The notes beneath the pieces are model-generated. The model ran no database searches. It saw only the letters and a program-made list of their open reading frames with translations, and was not told where the DNA came from. Made by a program: the position numbers and the translations under genes. From Gordionus sp. m RMFG-2023 (Eukaryota > Nematomorpha > Gordioida > Chordodea > Parachordodidae), in assembly GCF_954871325.1 (NCBI RefSeq), contig NC_088775.1, positions 58,629,561 through 58,693,560 on the forward strand: a DNA stretch of 64,000 nt. The letters run 5' to 3'. Below are positions 1-10,722 of this stretch, one piece after another. Every line of letters starts with the position of its first letter. Within the stretch, counting starts at the first letter, position 1.

Positions 1-401
1 TCAATATTTTCTCTTAATATCTTCTTTATTCCCTCAATTTCCTTTTTTTTTATTTCTTCCTTTTCTTTTTCATTTCTTACTATTTCTAATTTTAATTTTT
101 CTAATTCATTTATTATTACTTCTTTAATTCCCCTTTCTTCTATTTAAAATTTTTCTATTTCATTATTTTTTATTTTAGTTTTTCCGATCCCTTTATTTTT
201 TTCTTCTTCTATTTTTCTTTTAATTTTATCTATTTCCAACATAAATTTTTCAAATTTATTTTCTTCTACAGTATCTCTAACGATATTAATTTATTTTTTA
301 ATATCGCTAATGATATTTCCTTTCCATATTTCCATTATTTCATCTTTAAATTTAGATATATCATCAATAATTTTTTCCCTTTCATCAATTTTTTCATTCA
401 T
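1..401 (-). pseudogene. Broken Lys/Glu/Ile-rich coiled-coil reading frame
   Basis: Read on the minus strand from an ATG at 401, the sequence encodes a strongly charged helix-like protein (start MNEKIDEREK), rich in K, E and I, running off the window edge. The same frame is interrupted by in-frame stops about 37 and 80 codons in, so as it stands it is not translatable as one protein. The plus strand looks like a T/C-rich simple sequence only because the codons are AAA/GAA/ATT. It ends about 20 bp before the left end of the Tc1-like element at 424. I do not recognise a family; it could be a transposon accessory protein or a host coiled-coil relic. Confidence 0.4.
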
Positions 402-423
402 TATAACTTTTTTATTTAATATA

Positions 424-2047
424 CAGTAATAATATGATTTGTTGTAAACATTTTCACAATGTGTAAAACCATTCTTATATAGTTAAATAACTTTCCATAT
501 TTTTAAAAATTTTTGATATAATTTTTTTTAAATTTTTTAAATAATAAGAGTTTTTATTAATGAAGATTAACGTCAAAGTTATGAATCGAATATAATTTTT
601 TTATGTTTTGGATACAAGTTTAAGTGGGAAAATGAGAATAAAAATTTTCTAAGATTTTTAGAATAATTTTTTTTTTAAATGCATTGTAAATTTTTTTAAA
701 ATTTAAAGTATTATTACAATATATTAATGTTACTTTTAGTTATCTAAAGAATGGAAATCAAGATAAGATATTTGATAATTTCTTAATAAACATAAGTGAA
801 AGAAAATTCGAATTTAGGGTTTTCAGATAATTCTTATATTTTTTTTTGATTTTAAAATTAAATAAAATTTAATTGTTGTAGTTGCTTTTATTAACCTAAA
901 ATGACGCACACCAAAAATCATCGAGATGTGCCACCAACCATTCTACCCATAATGGAAGCCCCGACACTTCAATTTAACTTTCCGTAATTATTGTAAAAAC
1001 TTGTTGAGAATAGATCCTTTTTTAAAAAAACTTTTAAAAACTTGAAAGAAAATTTTGAGAAAAACATTGTAAAAAACTTCCGGTAACCTATGCACAATAG
1101 GAATAAGTGGATTGAAAAAATTCACAATTTTCCTATACATCGAGCGAGGATAATTAGTGAGAATTATCCAAATATCATATTTTTGCCACCCTATTCGCTG
1201 CAATTAAATCCGATAGAAAATTTTTTCGGAGTAATTAAAAATCAATATAGATCAAATTCTCCTAAACCCAATAACCGAAATGAAGTTATTTCAATTGTTA
1301 CGAGTATTTTAGGCAATTATTTTACATATAATTTTTCAAATTTTTATTCTCACACCATAAAGTTTATTGAAAAGGAAATTCGATGCATTCCTTTAAATGA
1401 TTGAATTTGTAATTGATTTATATTGTGCAATATTTTATTTACAAAGAATAGATAAATAATAAATGGTTTTTTTTATTTTGGTGTTTCGAATTGATCATAA
1501 AAAATTCTAAACAAATAAGAATTATCTGAAAACCCTAATTTCGAGTTTTCACTCATGTTTATTTAAGAAATTATTCAAATTTCTTATCCTGATTTCAATT
1601 CTTTAAATAGCTAAAAGTAAAATTAAAATATTGGAATAATTCTTTAAATTTAAAAAAAGGTATTGTAAAAATCTTAGAAATTTTTTTTTTTATAATATCT
1701 TTTAAAATTCTTATTTTTCCACTTAAACTTATGTCCAAAACATAAAAAAACTATATTCGATTCATAACTTTGACGTTAGTCTTCATTAAAGTTTAAGAAC
1801 TTTATTATTAAATTTTTTTTTTGAATTCTCATTTTTCTACTTAAACTTGTGTCCAAAAAAAATAATTGATTCATAACTTTGATGTTAGTCTTCATTAAAG
1901 TTTAAAAACTTTAAAAAAAAAATTTTTTTTTTTTAAATTTAATTTATATCAAAATGTTTTTTACAATAATTATGGAAAGTTATTTAACTATATAAGAATG
2001 TTTTTTCGCATTATGAAAATGTGTTACAACAAATCATATTATTACTG
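424..2047. mobile_element. Tc1/mariner-like transposon with long terminal inverted repeats
   Basis: The ends are inverted copies: CAGTAATAATATGATTTG at 424 matches the reverse complement of the sequence ending at 2047, and both are flanked by TA (422-423 and 2048-2049), the target duplication of Tc1/mariner elements. The inverted similarity continues inward to about 842 on the left and 1512 on the right, with an internal partial duplication on the right side around 1745-1910. This leaves only about 670 bp between the repeats. The remaining coding part is a DDE_3-type transposase C-terminus at 1090-1404, so the copy is internally reduced and not autonomous. Confidence 0.75.
1090..1404 (+). pseudogene. 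C-terminal part of a Tc1/mariner-type DDE transposase
   Basis: The frame encodes about 104 residues with the motif FLPPYSLQLNPIENFFGVIK, the conserved block around the third catalytic acidic residue in Tc1/mariner and IS630-type enzymes (PYSPxLNPIE). The residues before it (WIEKIHNFPIHRARIISENYP) fit the preceding helix. The N-terminal DNA-binding domain and the first two catalytic aspartates are absent: upstream sequence between 842 and 1090 has no continuous matching frame. It lies between the long inverted repeats of the 424-2047 element in the plus orientation. The first codons may not be a genuine start. Family assignment is secure; function is lost. Confidence 0.7.
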
Positions 2048-2049
2048 TA

Positions 2050-2460
2050 CTCTTTAATTTTCTCCATACATAAATTAATCCAATATCCAATAATAAGTAC
2101 AATGAAAACTACATAAAAATAATTATTACTGCATTCTATTCTACATATTTAAACGTCTTTATATTTTTACGATTAAACATGGTTACAATAAAAAATATTT
2201 TAATTTCTTTTATACTTCAATTTTTACATATTTTATTAGTAGTCCATCGTAAATGGTTTATATAATTTTTATATATCAATTTTTATATAATAACTTTTAT
2301 ATTAATGATTTTTGAATAATAAAATTATAAATGTTGTAAATAATGATAATTAATTTTAAAATAACTTCTTTTTTTTAATATTATTTTTTGTTTTGTTTTG
2401 TAGAAAAATATTCATTATTATTTGTTTTTAATTTATAAAAAAATAAAAGTTTTCCGTTTT
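2050..2460. other. AT-rich spacer, no gene seen
   Basis: Simple A/T-rich sequence between the Tc1-like element and the left end of the 2461-14659 composite. I see no open frame or repeat of note. Confidence 0.5.
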
Positions 2461-2652
2461 TATATATGTTAGCAGCAATGTGAAATATTCGGCAATGTGC
2501 CAGGGTAATTTTGTTATTTCGGCAAAGTATTTTTTTAAATATATATTTTTAAAAAGATAATATATTTATTTTTTACATAAATTTTTTCAATATATTTTTT
2601 TGATTGATATTTTTTTTAAAATATATATATTTTTTTAATGGTTACATGTCAA

Positions 2653-2985
2653 TACCGCGAAAATAGCGCGAAATGTATTATCGCGAATGCATTATCGCGA
2701 ATTTCGATTACCGCGAAAAGATATTATAGCGAATGCATTACAGCGAATGCATTATCGCGAATATAATATAGCGATTGCATTACCGCGAATGCATTATAGC
2801 GAATATAATACAGCGAAAATATTATAGCGAATGTATTAGCGCGAATGTAATACCGCGAAAATGTAATCGCGAATGGCGAATACATTATAGCGAATGAATT
2901 ATCGCGAATATATTACCGCGAATGCATCATAGCGAATGTATTATCGCGAATGCATTATAGCGAATGCATTATCATATCGCGAATG
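2653..2985. repeat. CGCGAATGCATTAT tandem array (left)
   Basis: About twenty degenerate units of roughly 15-17 bp of the form GCGAATGCATTAT plus CGC or AGC. The same family in inverted orientation is at 7728-8362. The CpG-bearing CGCG core stands out strongly in this AT-rich region. Confidence 0.85.
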
Positions 2986-5061
2986 GAGTTTCATGAAAGT
3001 TACTATTTTATATTTATCGACTTTCGACTGACTTAGTTGAATCTGAAAATTAAGTTAAAATGGGGATTGGCTCTAAAAACATTTTTTTATTGAAATTAAG
3101 GCTAAGGCTTTTCTTTTTTTTGACTCAAAATATATAAAAAAGATTCTAAGTAATAAAATAGATTTCTCTTTTTCATCAAATCATTTTAAATATTAAACAT
3201 CAAGTTTTTTCTTTTTAATTTATTGAAAACTTGTAGGGGGGAGAACGAGGTAATGGCGAACCCTAAAGGCAAACCTTAAGAAAATTATAAGTACTTTATC
3301 ATTTTTAATAAAAAATATCTCATTTTATTCAGCTCTATTAGTTTTATGATATGTTAAAATTTCAAAAATACATCTCTAATAATTTTTTCAAAATATCATT
3401 TTTCCTGGAATTTTTTTTGGTAACCGAGTGAATCCTACCCGGGAACGAACAAGCCCTTGGTCGAGGCTATTATAAACTCTGCTTAATTTTCCATATATAA
3501 AAGTTATATATTTTTTTATTAGGATATATTTAATGATTTAAAATAAAAGTGTTATATAAAATCATTTAAAACATTCACAATCTTTGCAAATAAAAAAACA
3601 ATAAAATTGCAAAGCCATGTAACTAATAACTGACATTGAAAGCAGTCTTGATTGTTATGCTTGATATAATTTATTTGTATACCAAACAATTATTTATCAT
3701 ACAATAACATTTTTCGATTTTTTTTCTTTTAGTTGGTCTCTCCTTGACTTTTTTTGCATGTCAAATTTTTAAAAAATAGCAAAAAAAAGGTTCTACCTAG
3801 CCTCATAAAAATATCCCCAGTAGCACCACTTTGATTAAGATCATATTTTGAAGTATTTATATTATCAATTTTGTTCGGGTAAATTGTTATTCTATAAAAT
3901 AGGATTTTTTTTTTATATAAGATGATTTTTGTGTGGTAAAATTGTATATTATTCTTTATTTTTGAAAAATAGTAAAAGTGTAAAAAGTTACTTTTGAAGG
4001 TACGAATGATATAAAGCATTATAAAAATTCTTCAAGCGGTTCGATAGAAATAAAAATTATAGCCGCATATGCAATATATAAGTATATAGTTTTGGTAAAA
4101 AATTATCTCTTAGAGTTTAATACTCTAGAAAATAAAGCCACTCTCACTATAACCCTGGGTTCATTATAACACCGGTCTCCCCTAATTATGGGCATCAGAA
4201 TTTTTTTAGCTTTAGCTGATAACATAAAATAATATCACAAAGTTCTTTCCAAAAGTGTCTTACTTTGTGGAATAAACAAAAAATGTCTACCAATATGGCA
4301 GGTAACATCAAGAAATTGGGTAGGTATCTGATAAATTCTAGTGAAATTCGTATTACGAATCTATGGTTTTGCTTGATAAAATCTTAGTTGAAAATCAAAA
4401 GGAGATTGATGAGTTATATGATAACCATGGGGTTAGCTTGGTGAACTGGATTAATATTCCACTTTTTCCTAGAGAATATGTCAAAATTTTATCATTATCA
4501 GATCTTTGATAAAATACATAATTTAGAAAATTATCGATGTTTATATTGTTAGTGGTATTTAATAATGAGATTTGTTTAATAATGCCAAAATATTTTATGT
4601 TATAGTTTATGAATTTGAAGAAATCTTTAAAAATATATATGTCCGACTACATTTTTATATCTTAATTTTCTAAAAGCCACTTTATAAAATTTAAAATATT
4701 TTGTTTTTATGTTATAGTTTATGAATTAAAGGAAATCTTTAAAAATATTTATGTACGACTACATTTTTTTTATCTTAATTTTCTAAAAACCACTTTAAAT
4801 TATATATTTTGAGAATATTAAGACAGGAGATTTCATAAAAAACGAATGACACGTTTCGGAGTTAATAAGATTTCAAAACGCGACGTTTTTTAGCCGCCCG
4901 GTAAATAATCAAAATTTTTGATCTCATTATCAACTTTCTTGCAATATTAGGAATAGGGCTAGTAGTCGTTTTTGTCAATATCATCATAAGCTTGAGAATT
5001 TATAATTGAATTTATTAAATACCATGAGATAGCCCAACAAACACTTAACTTAAGTTATACG
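2986..5061. other. Interior of composite, no gene recognised
   Basis: AT-rich sequence with a slightly more balanced patch at 3235-3300 and 3420-3480. A minus-strand frame at 3729-4019 is dominated by F/I/Y/K codons and is judged a chance frame. No convincing gene seen. Confidence 0.4.
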
Positions 5062-5218
5062 TTAATAAATATTTTTAATATTTTATATTTTAAGATTGAT
5101 TCTAGTAAAAGTTAATTTTTGCCCCAACAAGCCCCAAACCCCAGGCTTGTAGATTATATTGGTTTATTAAGTCTCCTATAGGATAATTGTTATTATCAAT
5201 AATACACCATTTGTATAT
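5062..5218. repeat. Inverted repeat, left copy (partner 7328-7476)
   Basis: About 155 bp that is nearly the exact reverse complement of 7328-7476, including the diagnostic stretch GCCCCAACAAGCCCCAAACC. The pair encloses about 2.1 kb and may be the ends of a separate nested element or a local inverted duplication. Confidence 0.85.
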
Positions 5219-7327
5219 TGTGGCAATATAGTGAATTGATCTTTAATAATATATGAAGAGTTTTATAAATAAAATTAAATTCTATATATAAATTGAAACG
5301 CGAAAGTGAGATTTAAAAAAATTACTAATCAAAAATATTAAGGGTTGTAAACATTAATAAATTTTAATATAACGAGTTAGATTTCAGGCACTAGTCTAGA
5401 TCCCAAGTTCAGTTAGGGTTCCAGAATTTAAAAAAAATTAAATAATTATTTTAGAGTAATAAAATATAACAAAATATGAGTTAATAAACAAGTCATGTAA
5501 TCTATTTATAAATCTTATTTCGTAGTATCATCAATTAACTTATATAAATCTTTAAAAAAATTGAAAAAGAATTATTGCACCTTTCATCTTTTTAAAGTAA
5601 GGTGCCAGAAGTAAATTATAGTTTGGTAATAACTTTATTTTGAAGCCTTCATTTTTACCCGCTGAAAAAAATAAAATTTGAAATGATAATTGATTTTATT
5701 TTAAATTAAAATGCTTCGATCAGTGAATTATTCCGGTGGAAAATTTGAAGTGAGAACGGTAAATATTATTTTATTTTAATCATATTTATTTACAGATTAT
5801 ATGAACATTATAGTTATTCCTAAGACTTAAATTGTAAATTGTAACATTGCCAATATGACCCTTCCATAATCAAAACTTACTTAATCGGGCATGGGCTTCT
5901 GTCCCTTTTACTTCCCATGGGCGTTTAAGTGAGTGGCTTTGCCACTTACGCGTACAGGTAACTGCGGCCTGCCCAAAAATCGTGGATGATCCTTTTAATT
6001 ATTTTCCCATTTTTTATCCCAGTTTGATGGGTTTTTTCGTAAGAGAACCAAGCGTTGCTCTGTTGTATATATAACTTTTGCTATATGTACGACGTTTAGG
6101 GCTAGTGCGCTTAATATCACGTATCACGTATCACGTAATAACTTTATTTTTATCCAATTCCAAAAATGTCTAAAGATTTTAATAGAAAAATATTATTTCA
6201 GCCGCTGGGTTATTGTTGAAAGGATAGCTTTATCAACGCCAAAAAAAATTATACTTTTATTAATATTTAGCTATTTTTTACAGTACAGACAAAATTGAAT
6301 TTAACACATTTCAATGTCATAATTAGTAATAAAATAAATAATATAAATGTCGTAAATTAATATACCTGTGTTCTTCGGTCTGCATTTTTTCGCTCTGATT
6401 ATTTAAAGCCCTGCCCTAAATTTTCAAATTTCGTTATTTTGAATATTTTCTCTGTATTTTATAAATTGTTTTATACGGAATTTAAGATAAGTAAATAATA
6501 TTAAAGCATAATTAAAATGTTTTTCACTATAATATTAAACGGCATAAAAATATGGATTTGTGACCTCTGTCTCTCTTAAAGTTGAAATTGTTTTAAACCG
6601 TATCATGAATAATAAACCAATTTCCACAGTGAGATTTAAAAATAATTATATAGACATATGAAATTAAAAAATCTTCTTTTCCCATTTCAGAAAGTCTCAT
6701 AATCATTATGTTTAAAAATATTTATTGTAGGCATTCCCTTTCAGGCAGAATAATATGATTTGAAAATAACTTACAAAATATTAAATTTGAACTAAATTCA
6801 TATATCATCTCTATTGAAACCACCAAAATATATAATTAAATATATTTTTTATCATTTTAAGATTTATATTTGAAACAGGAGTTGACATTTATTATTTTTA
6901 AATTTAACAATGTTTAAATTTAAAAAAGATAAGATTTTATGTTTTAAAGCTATAAAATTAATAATTTTGACGATTACAAAAGATTTAATAAGATAGAGGT
7001 CTCAATCCAATGTTCCCCTTCATCTAATCTTATTTAAAAAATTTTAAAAATTATCAACATATTTTTTTTAGCGCTGGAAAGGGTTAATCATATCAGTAAC
7101 TAGGGGCTAGTAGAATTTGGTCGAATTAATTATATTATGCTTAAAAATATGATATAATAAGTATTCATTGGCTATTATAGCTTTAAATTCTATTTTTTCC
7201 CCTTTAACTTTCACCTTTTCTGGTGGTTGATAATCAAAAGAATTAGAAAAAAAATTAAAAAATTAATTAAAACTTAAACATTTTTTAAAATAAAATATCA
7301 CATTTTGAAATTTTTTATGAATTATTT
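5219..7327. other. Interior between inverted repeats; GC-richer island at about 5880-6130
   Basis: Mostly AT-rich sequence without a supported gene. From 5880 to 6130 base composition is clearly more balanced (words such as CATGGGCTTCTGTCCC, GTGGCTTTGCCAC and a direct triple of ATCACGT near 6117-6140). I looked for tRNA A/B boxes, 5S, U1-U6 and SRP signatures and recognised none. It could be a SINE-like or non-coding unit. Confidence 0.35.
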
Positions 7328-7476
7328 ATATACAAATGGTGTATTATTGATAATAACAATTATCCTATAGGAGACTTAATAAACCAATATAATCTACAAG
7401 CCTGGGGTTTGGGGCTTGTTGGGGCAAAAATTAACTTTTACTAGAATCAATCTTAAAATATTAAAATATTTATTAA
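7328..7476. repeat. Inverted repeat, right copy (partner 5062-5218)
   Basis: Reverse complement of 5062-5218 with few differences, including GGTTTGGGGCTTGTTGGGGC. Confidence 0.85.
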
Positions 7477-7727
7477 TAGGGTCTTTTGTAAAAAACGACT
7501 TAATCTAATCGTTAAAAAAATTGAATATACCAAATTCCACATATTTTTTAATAAAATACGAATTTCATAAATAACAAGTGACATGTTTTAGAGGTAAATA
7601 ATTTTAAAACGCTACTTTAAATAAATATAGACAATTAAGCTGGTTCTCTGGTTTTTTGGAACTTAATAAATGGGTTAAATATAATTTTGTTAAATATCAC
7701 TATTGCATTGTGATAATGTTAGTTGTA

Positions 7728-8362
7728 ATGCATTCGCGATATTGCATTCGCTAATGCATTCGCTGTAATGTATTCGCTCTAATACATTCGCTATGATATA
7801 TTCGCGATAATACATTCGCTGTAATGCATTCGCTATAATGTTTTCGCGGTAATGCATTCGCTATAATGCATTTGCGCTGATATATTCGCTATAATACATT
7901 CGCTATGATGCATTCGCGATAATGCATTCGCGGTATTACATTCGCTGTAATGCATTCGCTATAATGTTTTCGCGGTAATGCATTCGCTATAATGCATTCG
8001 CGCTAATATATTCGCTATAATACATTCGCTATGATGCATTCGCGATAATACATTCGCGGTATTACATTCGCTGTAATGCATTCGCTATAATGTTTTCGCG
8101 GTAATGCTAATATATTCGCTATAATACATTCGCTATGATGCATTCGCGATAATGCATTCGCGGTATTACATTCGCTGTAATGCATTCGCTATAATATTTT
8201 CGCGGTAATGCATTCGCTATAATGCATTTGCGCTAATATATTCGCTATGATACATTCGCTATAATGCATTAGCGGTAATGCATTCGCTATAATATCTTTT
8301 CGCGGTAATCGACATTCGCGATAATGCATTCGCGATAATACATTTCGCGGTAAAAGTTTCGC
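7728..8362. repeat. CGCGAATGCATTAT tandem array (right, inverted)
   Basis: About forty units of ATAATGCATTCGCG/TAATGCATTCGCT type, inverted relative to 2653-2985. A higher-order period is visible: blocks of roughly 100-130 bp (GGTATTACATTCGCTGTAATG then ATAATGTTTTCGCGG) recur at about 7930, 8060 and 8170. Confidence 0.85.
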
Positions 8363-8625
8363 ATTTTTTTAATATATATTTTATTTGTATAATTTTTTTT
8401 ATTTTTTGTGTTATATGATTTTCTTAGATTGATACTTTTTTTAAAATATATATTTTTTTTCCTGATATATCTTGATCGCTAATTTTTTTTTATTTTTTGT
8501 GTTATATAATTATATATTTTTTTGATTGATTTTTTTTAATATATAATTTTAAAATGATTATTATATATTTATATTTTACGTAATTTAATCTATTATATAT
8601 CTTTTGATAGTTAATTTTTTAGGTA
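8363..8625. repeat. AT-rich terminal block, inverted copy near 14225-14480
   Basis: Strongly A/T block containing TATTTTTTGTGTTATAT and ATATATCTTTTGATAG; the reverse complements of both occur between 14230 and 14360, next to the right minisatellite. It therefore belongs to a terminal inverted domain. Confidence 0.6.
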
Positions 8626-9290
8626 AAAGTGACAAATGTAATAATCGTTATTTTTAAACTTTTTAGAGTTTTTTTTAATACAATTAGATAAAAATATGTT
8701 TTGTAAATATGTTAAATTAAAATTTCAGTGAAAGTGTACTATAGAAAAGTGACAATTGTCATAATCGTTATTTTTAAACATTTTTGAGTTTTTTACAAGC
8801 AAATAGGTAAAAATATGTTTGATAAACATGCTAAATTAATATTTTAGTGAAAGTCTACTATAGAAAAGTGACAATTGTCATAATCGTTTTTTTTAAACTT
8901 TTTTTAAAGTAAATAGATAAAAATATGTTTTGTAAACATATTAAATTAAAATTTCAATATAGGTGTACTATAGAAAAGTGACAATTGTCATAATCGTTAT
9001 TTTTTAACTTTTTTTAAGGTAAATAGGTAGAAATAGGTTTTGTAAACATGTTAAATTAATATTTCAGTTAAATAGTACTGTAGAAAAGTGACAATTGTCA
9101 TAATCGTTATTTTTAATTTGTGTTTTTTTAAAGTTTATAGGTAAAAATATGTTTTGTAAACATGTTAAATTAATATTTCAGTGAAACTGTACTATGGAAA
9201 AGTGACAATTGTCATAATCGTTATTTTTAAACTTTTTTCATTTTTTTAAAGTAAATAGGAAAAAATATGTTTTGTAAACATAAAATTTCA
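8626..9290. repeat. GACAATTGTC minisatellite, left array
   Basis: Six units of about 100-122 bp, each with AAAAGTGACAATTGTCATAATCG followed by AAATATGTTTTGTAAACATG and a short TTCAGTGAAAGTGTACTATAG segment. The core GACAATTGTC is a perfect 10 bp palindrome. Inverted copies of the family are at 10321-10722 and 13080-14215; a related array is at 51885-52960. Confidence 0.9.
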
Positions 9291-10320
9291 GCTTAGATAT
9301 GTTTTAGATTTTTAAGTCACGAACAGTAATATCAACAATAAAATTCCTAAATTCGCTTTTATTTATATATTCAAAATTAATGATGAGTTATTTTCCTGCA
9401 AATCGTCAATTCCTTGATTTGATTAAACTCGAGATTTTATTAATAATACATTAATCACTTCAAATGATAATAAATTCTACTATTATGATTAAACTTTAAT
9501 CTTCATAGCATCCGGAAATGTTTTTTTAGGCCGATATAAGATTAAAATAATTGTAGGATTAATTAATTTTTTTTCTAAAATGTTAACTACGAAATATATT
9601 TTAATAAAGAATCCTGAATCAGTTATTTGTATATCAACTAACTATAATATTTTTGGCTCATTTATTTCAATTCTGTGAGTAAATACATTCTAAATATTTA
9701 TTCACTTTAGTGAACGATCTGAAATTACAAGGTAGAGCTAATATTGAAATTTAAATCTATCAAAGTATTAAATAGCTTTTCGAAAATGAATATATTTACG
9801 AAATAAATTTTAGCATTTTCAATAGACCTTATATTTATATTTATTTTAAACAATTACTAAGATTCTACATCAAACATTATAAGTTTATCTAAGTTTTTTT
9901 CGAGAAATGAAGTGGATAATTTTTTTTTACTATATTTTATTGAATAATGCTAGGCTCTCTCTTTGAAGGCCTTTGGCCAATTTATGTTTTAAATTTTCTT
10001 CGGGTTTATAATTTTTTTTAAAAATATTTCTCACAAATTTTATAAGGTAATTATTTTTATTCATATATTTATATTTTTGTGACATCATATACGCACTTTT
10101 AGTTATTTGATAGTGGTAAATTCTTCATTATTTAAAATTAAATTTACCAAATCAGGCACATATGGTTAAATGGGTGGGAATTTTTTCTTCTCCCCCCCCC
10201 CCTCATATTTATATGCTTCTTAATATTATTAAAAAATATATTTAAGCTATATTATTAACGGAAATCTGGTAGCAAGCCTTCCCTATAAGATCTTGTAAGA
10301 TTTTGTATCTTCTCAATAGA
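9291..10320. other. Spacer between inverted minisatellite arrays
   Basis: AT-rich sequence with no supported gene. It contains a C homopolymer of about a dozen bases near 10191. Confidence 0.4.
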
Positions 10321-10722
10321 AAACAATTATCACTTTTCTATACTACACTTTCACTGAAATATTAATTTAACATGTTTACAAAACATATTTTTACCTATAT
10401 ACTTTAAATAAACTAAAAAAGTTCAAAAATAAACATTATGACAATTGTCACTTTTCTACAGTACACTTTCACTGAAATATTAATTTAACATGTTTACAAA
10501 ACCTATTTTTACCTATTTACTTTAAAAAAACTCAAAAAAGTTCAAAAATAATGATTATGACAATAGTCACTTTTTATAGTACACTTTCACTGAAATATTA
10601 ATTTAACATGTTTACATAACATATTTTTACCCATTTACTTTAAAAAAAACTCAAAAAAGTTTAAAAATAACGATTATGACAATTGTCACTTTTCTACAGT
10701 GCACTTTCACTGAAATATTAAT
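10321..10722. repeat. GACAATTGTC minisatellite, first inverted array
   Basis: Four units in the orientation ATTATGACAATTGTCAC...TTCACTGAAATATTAATTTAACATG. The array is interrupted at 10723 by the direct-repeat element and resumes at about 13064. Confidence 0.85.

Noticed and set aside
3729-4019. 96-codon minus-strand frame
   Set aside because: Composition is F/I/Y/K from AT-rich DNA, with no domain or splice context.
5880-6130. tRNA-derived SINE or snRNA
   Set aside because: No B box, no Pol III terminator in the right place and no match to the U1-U6, 5S or SRP signatures I know.
8626-9290. Regular palindromic repeats resembling a CRISPR array
   Set aside because: Units are 100-122 bp and similar along their whole length, with no unique spacers, and the context is eukaryotic transposon DNA.
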